Shown piece after piece: positions 1 through 6,703 of a stretch of DNA of 14,063 nucleotides. Origin of the DNA: Hungatella sp. UBA3147 (lineage in GTDB: Bacteria > Bacillota > Clostridia > Lachnospirales > Lachnospiraceae); contig DEYX01000107.1 in NCBI GenBank assembly GCA_002365025.1, forward strand, positions 1 through 14,063, read 5' to 3'. Made by a program: the position numbers and the translations under genes. The notes under the pieces were generated by a model. That model worked only from the letters and a program-made list of their open reading frames with translations. It was not told where the DNA came from and searched no databases. Numbering within the stretch: the stretch's first letter is position 1; each line of letters starts with the position of its first letter.

Positions 1-1
1 G

Positions 2-211
2 AACGGTGACAGGGAATCCGCGGCCATCGTCACCTTGTCAGCTTTGTTTGGGCGGCGCGGCGGCACCGTTTGTTCCGTGGCAGACAATTTATGCACCGGT
101 GAGAGCTTTGAAGCGGGAAGCGGCCATAACTTTGCCATAGACATCGCCTTAGAAGGCTGTGCTCTGTTAAATGAGATGGACAGAAAAAAGGAAGAGAAAA
201 AAAGAGGATAA
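2..211 (+). CDS. Uridine phosphorylase-like nucleoside phosphorylase, C-terminal part
   Basis: This is the last 69 codons of a gene that begins before the window; the frame opens at base 2 and ends with TAA at 209-211. The translation contains NGDRESAAIVTLSALFG and then GGTVCSVADN. This fits the region of the PNP/UDP phosphorylase family where a glutamate in a conserved E(S/T)A element contacts the ribose, followed by the strand near the C-terminus. Such enzymes split a nucleoside with phosphate into a base and ribose-1-phosphate in the cytoplasm. The tail is highly charged (EMDRKKEEKKRG). The stop lies 4 bases before the start of the nucleoside hydrolase gene, so the two are surely co-transcribed. 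The family is fairly clear; uridine as the substrate is inferred from resemblance only, since most of the protein is missing. Confidence 0.75.
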   Translation, partial: NGDRESAAIVTLSALFGRRGGTVCSVADNLCTGESFEAGSGHNFAIDIALEGCALLNEMDRKKEEKKRG

Positions 212-215
212 AACA

Positions 216-1169
216 ATGAGCGTAAAAAAAGTAATTATTGACTGCGATCCTGGTATGGATGATTCTATGGCCATTGTGATGGCGTGTAAGTCAGAGGCAC
301 TGGAGGTAAAAGCAATTACCACGGTGAATGGCAATTACCCGGTAGATGTGACGAGTAAAAATGCCTTAAAGGTTCTGGAACTGATCGGGAGGACCGGGAT
401 ACCGGTAGGAAAGGGCATGCCGGAACCTATGGTACGCCAGTCGCCAAAGGATCCGTTTACCCATGGAAAAGATGGGCAGGCGGAGAATTTCCTTCCGGAC
501 CCTGTAACACCGTTGTGTAAGAAGAATGCAGTTGAATTAATCATTGATACGGTAAAAGAGAATCCTGGGGAAATCTACATTCTATGTACTGCTCCGATGA
601 GCAATGTTGCTATGGCAATGAAACAGGCGCCTGAGATTAAATCCATGATTGCCGGCATCTATGCCATATCCGGTGCATTTGGCCTTAATAAATATGCCTT
701 TGCCAATGCCACGGGAGATACGCCCCAGAGTGAGTGGAATGTGTATGTTGATCCAGAAGCGGCTGAAATCGTCTATCAATCAGGTGTTAAGCTGGTAGCC
801 CTGGGGCTTGATGTTGCAACCCATTTTGATGTGAACCTGACGGAGGAAGATATTGCTATGCTGGAAGCCAGTGAGAAGCCGGAAGCCAAATTCCTTCTGC
901 AGGCAATCCGGTTTGTAAACGGGAGAGGCTTCGAGACATACTGCGCGGTAATCGATTGTATGGCAGTGGCTTATGCCATTGATCCGGCACTGGTGGAGAC
1001 AATCAAAGGACATGTGGGGATTGAAACTCACAGTAAGCTGACCCTGGGGATGACAGTGCTTGACAGAAGGCACCATCATGTATGGGAAGACTTGCCTGTG
1101 ATTGAAATCGGTGTCGCCGTCGACTGTGAACGATTCCTGAAGCTATTGATGCAGCTTGTGCTGGCCTGA
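216..1169 (+). CDS. Inosine-uridine preferring nucleoside hydrolase family protein
   Basis: 317 aa, the usual length for this family. These enzymes hydrolyse the N-glycosidic bond of ribonucleosides to a free base and ribose, using a bound calcium ion. The N-terminal signature IIDCDPGMDD gives the family aspartates D9, D11, D15 and D16. The NGN motif (38-40), the CTAPMSN stretch (124-130, calcium-loop region) and the EWNVYVDPEAA block (173-183) are all present. The last catalytic block reads VIDCMAVAYAIDP: the metal-binding aspartate is kept (D247), but the histidine that precedes it in group I enzymes is isoleucine (I246), so specificity may differ from classical inosine-uridine hydrolases. 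The ATG at 216 is chosen because AGAGGA lies about 8 bases upstream and the protein then starts at the conserved strand; an earlier in-frame ATG at 171 lies inside the preceding phosphorylase gene. Second gene of the visible operon. Confidence 0.88.
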   Translation: MSVKKVIIDCDPGMDDSMAIVMACKSEALEVKAITTVNGNYPVDVTSKNALKVLELIGRTGIPVGKGMPEPMVRQSPKDPFTHGKDGQAENFLPDPVTPLCKKNAVELIIDTVKENPGEIYILCTAPMSNVAMAMKQAPEIKSMIAGIYAISGAFGLNKYAFANATGDTPQSEWNVYVDPEAAEIVYQSGVKLVALGLDVATHFDVNLTEEDIAMLEASEKPEAKFLLQAIRFVNGRGFETYCAVIDCMAVAYAIDPALVETIKGHVGIETHSKLTLGMTVLDRRHHHVWEDLPVIEIGVAVDCERFLKLLMQLVLA

Positions 1170-1216
1170 AATTATTAGCGACGCAAGGAATTGGCATAGA
1201 GAAAGGCGGTAGATCA

Positions 1217-2341
1217 ATGTTTAAGAATGAAAAAATTTATATAGCAGGTCCTGAATGTTTTTATACCGGAGGATTTGGCGTGTTAAACGCAATGAGACGC
1301 AGAGCGGAGAGCCTTGGCTTTGGAGTAACATTGCCCAATGACCATCCGCTGGATATGGAAAATCCGGTGCTTCATAAACGGGCGGACAGCATTTTTGAAG
1401 ATTTAAAGGTGGTGATGAATGAATCCACTGCAATTATTGCAGACCTGGAGGCATACCGGGGATCGGAACCGGACAGCGGAACGGTCTATGAGATAGGGAT
1501 GGCCTATGCCAGGGGAATTCGCTGTTATGGTTATACCAGAGATAAGCGTCCGCTGGCGTGGAAGGATCAGAAATATGTGATGAAAGACAGGAAGGTATAT
1601 GATGAGCACGGAAAGCCCGCGCCATACAAGGAACTTCCGTTCTCTCCATGTATTATCGGATCTACCAAAATCGTGGAGGGTGATTTTGATGACTGCCTGA
1701 AAATGATGATGACGGATGTGGAAGAAGATTATAAACGGGAGGCCAAACGAGACCGTAAAATTTTCGAATCCCTTCGTCCGATGGAAAGCCGCGGGAAAAG
1801 ACCGGTTGTGTATCTGTCCGGACCGGAGCGCTATGACACGGATGCGGAGCAAAAATATGAAGCCATGAAAAAAATCTGTGACAAATACGGTATGGATGCA
1901 TGTTCTCCTCTTGACTGGGCAGATGGGGTGGAAAAGATAGAATCGGAAAATTCATATACCACTGCAGCCAATGTATTTGACAACTGTCAGCAGCAGGTAA
2001 GTAACTGCGATTTAATCGTAGCCAATTTAAATGATTACAGAGGATATGAGTGCTGCAACGATACAGGATTTGAATGCGGCATGGCATTCCAATTAGGAAA
2101 GAAACTGTATGGTTACATGGATGACACCAGGCCAATGAAATACCGTATTCCCCATCTTGGAGAAGACAGGGAATTCCGTGATATGAGCGGCTGCAATGTG
2201 GAAAACTTTGACTATCCGCTGAACCTGATGTTTGGCTGCTCTATGAAAATCTTTGAGGGTAAATTTGAAGCAATGATCGGGAAAGCGGCACAGGATTTTT
2301 TTAAAAATGCAGCAGATGATAGGAGGAGTTTTCATGAATAG
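1217..2341 (+). CDS. Tandem-domain nucleoside 2-deoxyribosyltransferase-like protein
   Basis: 374 aa, about twice the length of a single-domain nucleoside 2-deoxyribosyltransferase, and built of two copies. Copy 1 (about 6-170) has YIAGPE, then YRGSEPDSGTVYEIGMAYA with candidate nucleophile E92, then YGYTRDKRP. Copy 2 (about 197-355) has YLSGPE, then YRGYECCNDTGFECGMAFQ with candidate nucleophile E286, then YGYMDDTRP. Each copy ends with a matching element (IIGSTKIVEGDF and MFGCSMKIFEGKF). The family transfers deoxyribose between bases or, in the DNPH1/RCL branch, hydrolyses deoxynucleotide N-glycosidic bonds through a covalent sugar-glutamate intermediate. Both glutamates survive, so both sites may be active. 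The ATG follows AAAGGCGG by about 9 bases. The stop overlaps the start of the SIS gene by 8 bases (ATGAATAG), implying translational coupling. The substrate cannot be read from the sequence. Confidence 0.8.
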   Translation: MFKNEKIYIAGPECFYTGGFGVLNAMRRRAESLGFGVTLPNDHPLDMENPVLHKRADSIFEDLKVVMNESTAIIADLEAYRGSEPDSGTVYEIGMAYARGIRCYGYTRDKRPLAWKDQKYVMKDRKVYDEHGKPAPYKELPFSPCIIGSTKIVEGDFDDCLKMMMTDVEEDYKREAKRDRKIFESLRPMESRGKRPVVYLSGPERYDTDAEQKYEAMKKICDKYGMDACSPLDWADGVEKIESENSYTTAANVFDNCQQQVSNCDLIVANLNDYRGYECCNDTGFECGMAFQLGKKLYGYMDDTRPMKYRIPHLGEDREFRDMSGCNVENFDYPLNLMFGCSMKIFEGKFEAMIGKAAQDFFKNAADDRRSFHE

Positions 2342-3467
2342 CGAAAATGCGTTGGTGCGCCAGGTACTTAGCCTGCCGGAATTAATTGAACAGCAATACA
2401 ATGATTTAGAACCAAAGGCAAGAAAAGCTTTGTCAACTCCGGAGATTTTTGGCATCCAGCGGATTATCCTTACCGGATGCGGGGATTCCTATGCGGCCGC
2501 ACTGGCAACAAAGCATGCTTTTGAAATGTTGACGAACCTGCCTTGCGAAGTGGTTCCAGCCATTGAACTTAGCCGTTTCTATTCCAGAAAGCAGCTTGGA
2601 TTTGCGCCGAATAACCCGCTGGTCATCGCTGTCAGCAACTCGGGAGGTGTTTCAAGAGTAGGAGAGGCCATCCTGGCGGTAAGAAAGCATGGTGCGTTTG
2701 TCCTTGGTATTACGGGAAAGAAAGACAGCCTTTTAGGACAGAGCGCAGATAAAATCCTGGAATTGAATCTCCCGCCTTTTGATGCGGCGCCGGGAACACG
2801 CTCCTATATGGTGTCTGTGATGTCGCTTCTGTTAATCGCCATCCGGATCGGGGAAGTGAAAGGCTGCTATACCATGGATGAAGCCATGGATATGAGGTTT
2901 GACATGGTACAGCAGGGAAGAGAACTGGGAAGATTGCTTCCTGGGATGACAAAACAGGTATATGACATTGCAGAACAGTGGAAAGAGTTGGAGGTCTGCG
3001 ATTTTGTGGGAAGCGGTTTTGACTATGCAGCTGCCTGGTTTGGCCATGCAAAGATATTAGAAGCCATTGGAAAGCCTGCCATGCATATTAATTCAGAAGA
3101 ATGGCTGCATTTGAATTTCTTTATGCGGAAGGTAGATAAAATCGGGACCATCATAATAGCCAACACCACTAACCCGGCCATGAGCAGAAATAAAGAACTG
3201 ATCCAGTTTGCCCATGCCCTGTCAAGGCCGCTTATGGTGATAACTGACGGCGGAAAAGAAGATTTTGCTGTAGACACCAATTATGTAAAAGTACCTAAGA
3301 CAAAATATCAGATTCATATGCCCTTAACCCAGTATGCGCCAATCTGCCTTTTGGCAGGATATATGATGGATATGATAGGCGAAGTGGCTGGAAGAGGCTG
3401 TGAAGGGGTATGGCATATTGCGGATGGCGCTCATTGTATCCATCAAAGTAAAATAGAGATTATATAA
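2334..3467 (+). CDS. Double-SIS-domain sugar-phosphate isomerase/deglycase-like protein
   Basis: 377 aa with two sugar isomerase (SIS) domains, the layout of the GlmS isomerase half and of FrlB/AgaS-type proteins, without a glutaminase domain. SIS 1 has TGCGDSY (47-53) and AVSNSGGVSR (99-108), the phosphosugar-binding loops. SIS 2 begins at FVGSGFDYAAA (224-234) and has INSEEWLH (252-259), where GlmS relatives have a glutamate and the HGP element; the glutamates and H259 remain but GP is replaced by LN. The C-terminus ends QSKIEII with K373, resembling the lysine-bearing tail of GlmS-type proteins. The expected role is isomerisation, deamination or deglycosylation of a phosphosugar in the cytoplasm. 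The start at 2334 is favoured over the in-frame ATG at 2307 because AGGAGG precedes it and the upstream reading lies within the previous gene. Its position in the operon suggests it processes the sugar freed by the upstream enzymes, which is inference. Confidence 0.8.
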   Translation: MNSENALVRQVLSLPELIEQQYNDLEPKARKALSTPEIFGIQRIILTGCGDSYAAALATKHAFEMLTNLPCEVVPAIELSRFYSRKQLGFAPNNPLVIAVSNSGGVSRVGEAILAVRKHGAFVLGITGKKDSLLGQSADKILELNLPPFDAAPGTRSYMVSVMSLLLIAIRIGEVKGCYTMDEAMDMRFDMVQQGRELGRLLPGMTKQVYDIAEQWKELEVCDFVGSGFDYAAAWFGHAKILEAIGKPAMHINSEEWLHLNFFMRKVDKIGTIIIANTTNPAMSRNKELIQFAHALSRPLMVITDGGKEDFAVDTNYVKVPKTKYQIHMPLTQYAPICLLAGYMMDMIGEVAGRGCEGVWHIADGAHCIHQSKIEII

Positions 3468-3488
3468 TAAAAGATGGAGGACGAGGTC

Positions 3489-3902
3489 ATGATTAACGAA
3501 TGTAAAAAGTTTAAAATCAGTACAGGATTCAATGAAGTGGCGCCGCTCACGGATACGGTGAAACTTTATGTGGAACAACTCGGAATAAAGGAAGGACAGT
3601 GTGTGGTATTTACCCCGCATACGACAGCAGGGCTTACCATTACTTCTTTCTGGGATCCAAGAGGATTTGAGGATATTATGGATGAAATTGACCGCTTAAT
3701 TCCCACAAGGATCAATTTTAAACATCAGCATGATACGCCTCAGGATGCAGCAGGCCATGTGAAATCTTCCCTGATTGGAGTGAATTTATCCATTCCGATC
3801 CACGAGGGAAAGCTGATGCTGGGGCATTCTCAAGGGATTTATTTCTTAGAGTTTGACGGGCCGAGAAACCGGGAATACATGATCAGCGTGCTTGGCGAAT
3901 GA
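3489..3902 (+). CDS. YjbQ/UPF0047 family protein
   Basis: 137 aa, full length for the family (the E. coli member YjbQ is reported to have weak thiamine-phosphate synthase activity; the true role is unsettled). Family landmarks are FTPHTTAGLTI (41-51, H44), KHQHD (78-82), QDAAGHVKSSLIG (85-97, H90), IPIHEGKLMLG (103-112) and the near-terminal EFDGPRNRE (121-129). The segment after HTTAGLTI is unusual: most members have NENADPDV, whereas this one has TSFWDPRG, losing a conserved acidic residue. An in-frame ATG at 3474 would add 5 residues, but GGAGG at 3476-3480 sits 8 bases before the ATG at 3489, so the later start is preferred. It is the last gene of the operon, 21 bases after the SIS gene, and is followed by a strong hairpin. 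Confidence 0.85.
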   Translation: MINECKKFKISTGFNEVAPLTDTVKLYVEQLGIKEGQCVVFTPHTTAGLTITSFWDPRGFEDIMDEIDRLIPTRINFKHQHDTPQDAAGHVKSSLIGVNLSIPIHEGKLMLGHSQGIYFLEFDGPRNREYMISVLGE

Positions 3903-3960
3903 AAACTAATTCCCAGTCCGGAACCTTCAAGCTAAGAAAAATTGATCGTCTATGAATAAA

Positions 3961-4003
3961 TAAAAGCAGAAAAGGGGTGCATAGTACCTCTTTTCTGCTT
4001 TTA
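3961..4003. terminator. Probable bidirectional terminator hairpin
   Basis: The left arm TAAAAGCAGAAAAG (3961-3974) is a perfect 14-base reverse complement of CTTTTCTGCTTTTA (3990-4003). The pairing continues inward with a G-U pair and three more pairs, giving about 18 bp around a 7-base loop (3979-3985). The A-run of the left arm and the T-run of the right arm give a U-rich 3' side on both strands. It lies between the convergent yjbQ-like and MATE genes, so it can serve both. Confidence 0.85.
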
Positions 4004-4077
4004 TAAGGTTTTATAATACTTTTGTACAGGGCCATTATTGCTTGTCCGTGATAAGAAAAGCCTGTATATCCTATTTA

Positions 4078-5439
4078 TCAGTAGTTTATATCGGAAACCC
4101 ATTTAACCCTGAAAATCAGGATGGTAGTAATAATGGCAGCCATGTAATTGGAGAATAGATTGCCCCAGAATACGGAATAAAAGCTTAGAAATTGCTCCGT
4201 TGCCAATATAAATATGTACCGCAGGAGCCATACCCGCAGCAAGCTGATGAAGAGAGTGATCCGGGTCTTACCCAGTCCGATAAAAGCCCCCTGCTGGACC
4301 ATACAGATGCCAAATCCAATCACGGAATAGGTATAAATATGAAGCGCCTGGTTTGCCACAGCAAGAACAGAGGGGTCCCTGGTGAATAACACCGTAAGTT
4401 TAGAAGACAGAGGAACGACCAGGGCGATCAAAAGGGCAGCAGTGATTGCACTTATGACACAGCCCGCCAAACAAGCCTTTTTTGCCTTATCCGGCTGGTT
4501 TGCCCCCACGTTCATGCTGACCATGGTAGTGACGGCGGAACCGAAGGATGAAGGCAGTATGAAGCATATTGAGGTAATGTTATTGGCAATTCCCTGCCCG
4601 TTTAAAACAACGGCCCCGTATTTTTCTACTTCATTGTTGATGAGGAAGAATCCCAGGTTTAGCATCAGGCTGGAAAGCATGGCAGGAAAGCCTATGCGCA
4701 TAAGGGTGTTGATGATGGTCCAGTCAAACCGGAAGCCTTTCAGGACAAAGCGCTCTCCTGTTTTCTTTAAAAATAATTCATAGTACATCCAACCGGTAAT
4801 TAAAAAGTTAGATGCCAGGGATGCCATGACAGAACCTACAAGGCCCCAGTGGAAAACAACGATAAAGAGGGCACTGAAAATAATTTTTAAAATCAGCATG
4901 ATCACCATTCGGACAAAGGTATCCTCCGGCTTGCCATTGGCATTCTTTATGGAATTATAAATAGATTCCATGAAGGAAAACGGTGTCACACAGGCGCTCA
5001 ATGCAAGATAGACAAAGACATCGTGAGAAATCTCTTCATTTACATGGGCAGATATGGGAAAGGCAAGGGCAATCAGCAGTGGTGCCAGGAGAAAACCCAG
5101 TAAAAAGGTAAAAACGATGATTTGAGTGGAAATCTTCCGGCTATGTTTAAAGTTGCCGTTTCCATTAGACTGCCCGATGATGGCCATTCCAGCCACACTC
5201 ACTCCCTGAGCCAGGGCAGAGATCATATTTACAATGGGGGTGCAGTATGTAACAGCGCTTGCCGCCTGGGTTCCTACGAGATTGTTGAGAAACAGACCGT
5301 CGATGACCGGTATTGCGGATTGGATGAGACCCATCATGAGGGTAGGGACGGAAAGAAATAATATGGTCGCGGAAACAGAGCCGTTAAGAATTAAATCCCT
5401 CCGTTGCTCATTGCTTTGTTTTAAAAAATTTGATTGCAT
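4078..5439 (-). CDS. MATE family multidrug/cation efflux transporter
   Basis: 453 aa, standard size, with about 12 hydrophobic segments in two homologous halves. Half 1 opens with FLSVPTLMMGLIQSAIPVIDG (28-48) and contains GQSNGNGNFKHSRKI (89-103). Half 2 opens with RIGFPAMLSSLMLNLG (248-263) and contains GQGIANNI (281-288) and GANQPDKAKKA (312-322), the matching positions of the internal repeat. MATE proteins export cationic drugs or metabolites across the cytoplasmic membrane using a Na+ or H+ gradient; the substrate cannot be deduced. The ATG at 5439 follows AGGTGA by about 7 bases. It is a monocistronic unit with its own promoter about 60 bases upstream, convergent with the nucleoside operon. 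Confidence 0.9.
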   Translation of the reverse strand: MQSNFLKQSNEQRRDLILNGSVSATILFLSVPTLMMGLIQSAIPVIDGLFLNNLVGTQAASAVTYCTPIVNMISALAQGVSVAGMAIIGQSNGNGNFKHSRKISTQIIVFTFLLGFLLAPLLIALAFPISAHVNEEISHDVFVYLALSACVTPFSFMESIYNSIKNANGKPEDTFVRMVIMLILKIIFSALFIVVFHWGLVGSVMASLASNFLITGWMYYELFLKKTGERFVLKGFRFDWTIINTLMRIGFPAMLSSLMLNLGFFLINNEVEKYGAVVLNGQGIANNITSICFILPSSFGSAVTTMVSMNVGANQPDKAKKACLAGCVISAITAALLIALVVPLSSKLTVLFTRDPSVLAVANQALHIYTYSVIGFGICMVQQGAFIGLGKTRITLFISLLRVWLLRYIFILATEQFLSFYSVFWGNLFSNYMAAIITTILIFRVKWVSDINY

Positions 5440-5501
5440 GGTCGATTCACCTGATTAGTAGATTTGCGGTAGAGTTTTCGGTCAATACCGTACAATTTTT
5501 A

Positions 5502-5530
5502 AATATACACTTGGAGAAAAAGAAAGTCAA
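5502..5530 (-). promoter_or_regulatory. Sigma-A promoter of the MATE gene
   Basis: On the minus strand TTGACT (5530-5525) and TATATT (5507-5502) are separated by exactly 17 bases. The start of transcription would be near 5495, leaving a leader of about 56 bases. A small dyad, CGGT-N4-ACCG (5479-5490), falls just downstream of the predicted start and could be an operator. Confidence 0.75.
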
Positions 5531-5685
5531 GTAAACTTTTGCTATGGTTTTTATTTTGTTGTATTAAGGAAGCAACAGGCTGCGGAGTTTTTAACCAGTG
5601 GCTCCTTTAAAACTGTGAAATCAAATTAAATATCCAGAAGTATGAATAATTAATATATGTTAGGATCAATTCAGAGCAAACATAT

Positions 5686-5723
5686 CATTCTATATGAAAA
5701 TAGATTATTTGTTTCATAGAATG
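5686..5723. repeat. Inverted repeat upstream of the etf operon promoter
   Basis: CATTCTATATGAAA (5686-5699) and TTTCATAGAATG (5712-5723) are reverse complements except for a 2-base AT insertion in the left copy, around a 12-base AT-rich spacer. The right arm ends 12 bases before the -35 box of the etfB promoter. Placement and symmetry suit a regulator binding site. A terminator role is less likely because no transcription unit is seen entering from the left. Confidence 0.5.
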
Positions 5724-5735
5724 GAATGTCTTTTT

Positions 5736-5764
5736 TTTACAAAATACGGAAAATAAGGTATAAT
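5736..5764 (+). promoter_or_regulatory. Sigma-A promoter of the etfB-etfA-dehydrogenase operon
   Basis: TTTACA (5736-5741), a 17-base spacer and a perfect TATAAT (5759-5764) make a near-consensus housekeeping promoter. A T-run (5731-5738) runs into the -35 box. Transcription should begin near 5771, giving a leader of about 133 bases before etfB in which I recognise no riboswitch or attenuator. Confidence 0.85.
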
Positions 5765-5903
5765 ATAGGGCAGATTAATCAGTCCGGTCTGGCTGGCTGC
5801 AAGTTATTAAATCAAACAGTTAAATTCAGCGCTGCTTTCATTATAATTGCCGGCTGTATCACGTATTTTGGAAGTAGGGTTTATTTGGAAAGGAAGAAAA
5901 AGA

Positions 5904-6692
5904 ATGAAGATCCTTGTTTGTATCAAACAGGTACCTGACAGCAATAAAGTTGAGGTGGATCCTGTTACAGGCGTGTTAAAAAGAGACGGAGCAGCTTCAA
6001 AGATGAATCCCTATGACCTGTATGCCATAGAAACTGCCCTTCGAATCAAAGAGAAAACCGGAGGCCTTGTTGACGTTATTTCCATGGGACCTCCGCAGGC
6101 CATGCAGGTCATTAAAGAAGCATTTTCCATGGGGGCAGACCATGGAACGCTTTTGTCAGACAGACGTTTTGGAGGAGCCGATGTCCTTGCGACCAGCTAT
6201 ACCCTGGCACAGGGAATTAAGGCAATGGGAGAGTATGATTTAATTCTCTGCGGCAAGCAGACCACAGACGGGGATACTGCACAGGTAGGCCCGGAAATAG
6301 CGGAATGGTTAAACCTTCCAAGCGTATCCAATGTTGTGAGTATCCGGAAGTTAGAAGAAGATGGAATTACGGTAGATATGGATCTTCCTGATGAGGTAGA
6401 GGTGGCTAAAGTAAAATTTCCATGTCTTTTAGCAGTGGATAAAGATATCTTTCAGCCAAGACTCCCGTCATATGTAAAAAAATTAAAGACCAAGGACAGA
6501 AAGATTCAGGTTCTTACCCTTGATGATATGAAGGATAATGACGAAATAAATTACGGTCTTAACGGATCGCCCACTCAGGTACAGAAGATCTTCCCTCCGG
6601 AAACAAACGATAAAAAGGAAGTGTGGGATGAGTCGGGAGATGTGCTTGCGAAAAAGCTGTTTGACAAAATGGAAGAGCTGAAGTTTGTTTAG
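5904..6692 (+). CDS. etfB: Electron transfer flavoprotein beta subunit (bifurcating type)
   Basis: 262 aa, typical EtfB length. It begins MKILVCIKQVPDS and carries MNPYDLYAIETALR (34-47) and the family signature CGKQTTDGDTAQVGPEIAEW (116-135), which binds the beta-subunit cofactor. The gene heads an operon with an EtfA bearing an iron-sulfur extension and a GlcD/LctD-type dehydrogenase, the arrangement of the lctBCD lactate dehydrogenase/Etf complex of Acetobacterium woodii, where the beta-subunit FAD is the bifurcating centre that meets NAD(H). It should act in the cytoplasm as a complex with the next gene products. The ATG at 5904 follows AGGAAG by about 7 bases and fits the conserved N-terminus; an in-frame ATG at 5847 would add 19 unconserved residues. 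Confidence 0.93.
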   Translation: MKILVCIKQVPDSNKVEVDPVTGVLKRDGAASKMNPYDLYAIETALRIKEKTGGLVDVISMGPPQAMQVIKEAFSMGADHGTLLSDRRFGGADVLATSYTLAQGIKAMGEYDLILCGKQTTDGDTAQVGPEIAEWLNLPSVSNVVSIRKLEEDGITVDMDLPDEVEVAKVKFPCLLAVDKDIFQPRLPSYVKKLKTKDRKIQVLTLDDMKDNDEINYGLNGSPTQVQKIFPPETNDKKEVWDESGDVLAKKLFDKMEELKFV

Positions 6693-6703
6693 GAGGTGAA
6701 GCA

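Noticed and set aside
4025..4066. Inverted repeat TACAGG ... CCTGTA downstream of the MATE gene as a terminator
   Set aside because: Only 6 bp with a loop of about 30 bases and no T-run on the exit side; the strong hairpin at 3961-4003 is the better terminator.
4382..4783. Plus-strand open frame of 133 codons inside the MATE gene
   Set aside because: It lies antisense to clearly coding MATE sequence with conserved family motifs and shows no resemblance to a protein family; it is a shadow frame.
5562..5640. Minus-strand reading ending in LVKNSAACCFLNTTK, which looks like a small cysteine-containing peptide
   Set aside because: The frame has an upstream stop and no ATG, GTG or TTG start before the peptide, and no ribosome binding site is placed for it. 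It is treated as chance translation of intergenic DNA.
5726..5938. Open frame of 70 codons overlapping the etf promoter and the etfB start
   Set aside because: It would begin upstream of the predicted transcription start, covers the -35 and -10 boxes, and overlaps etfB in another frame; no family resemblance was seen.
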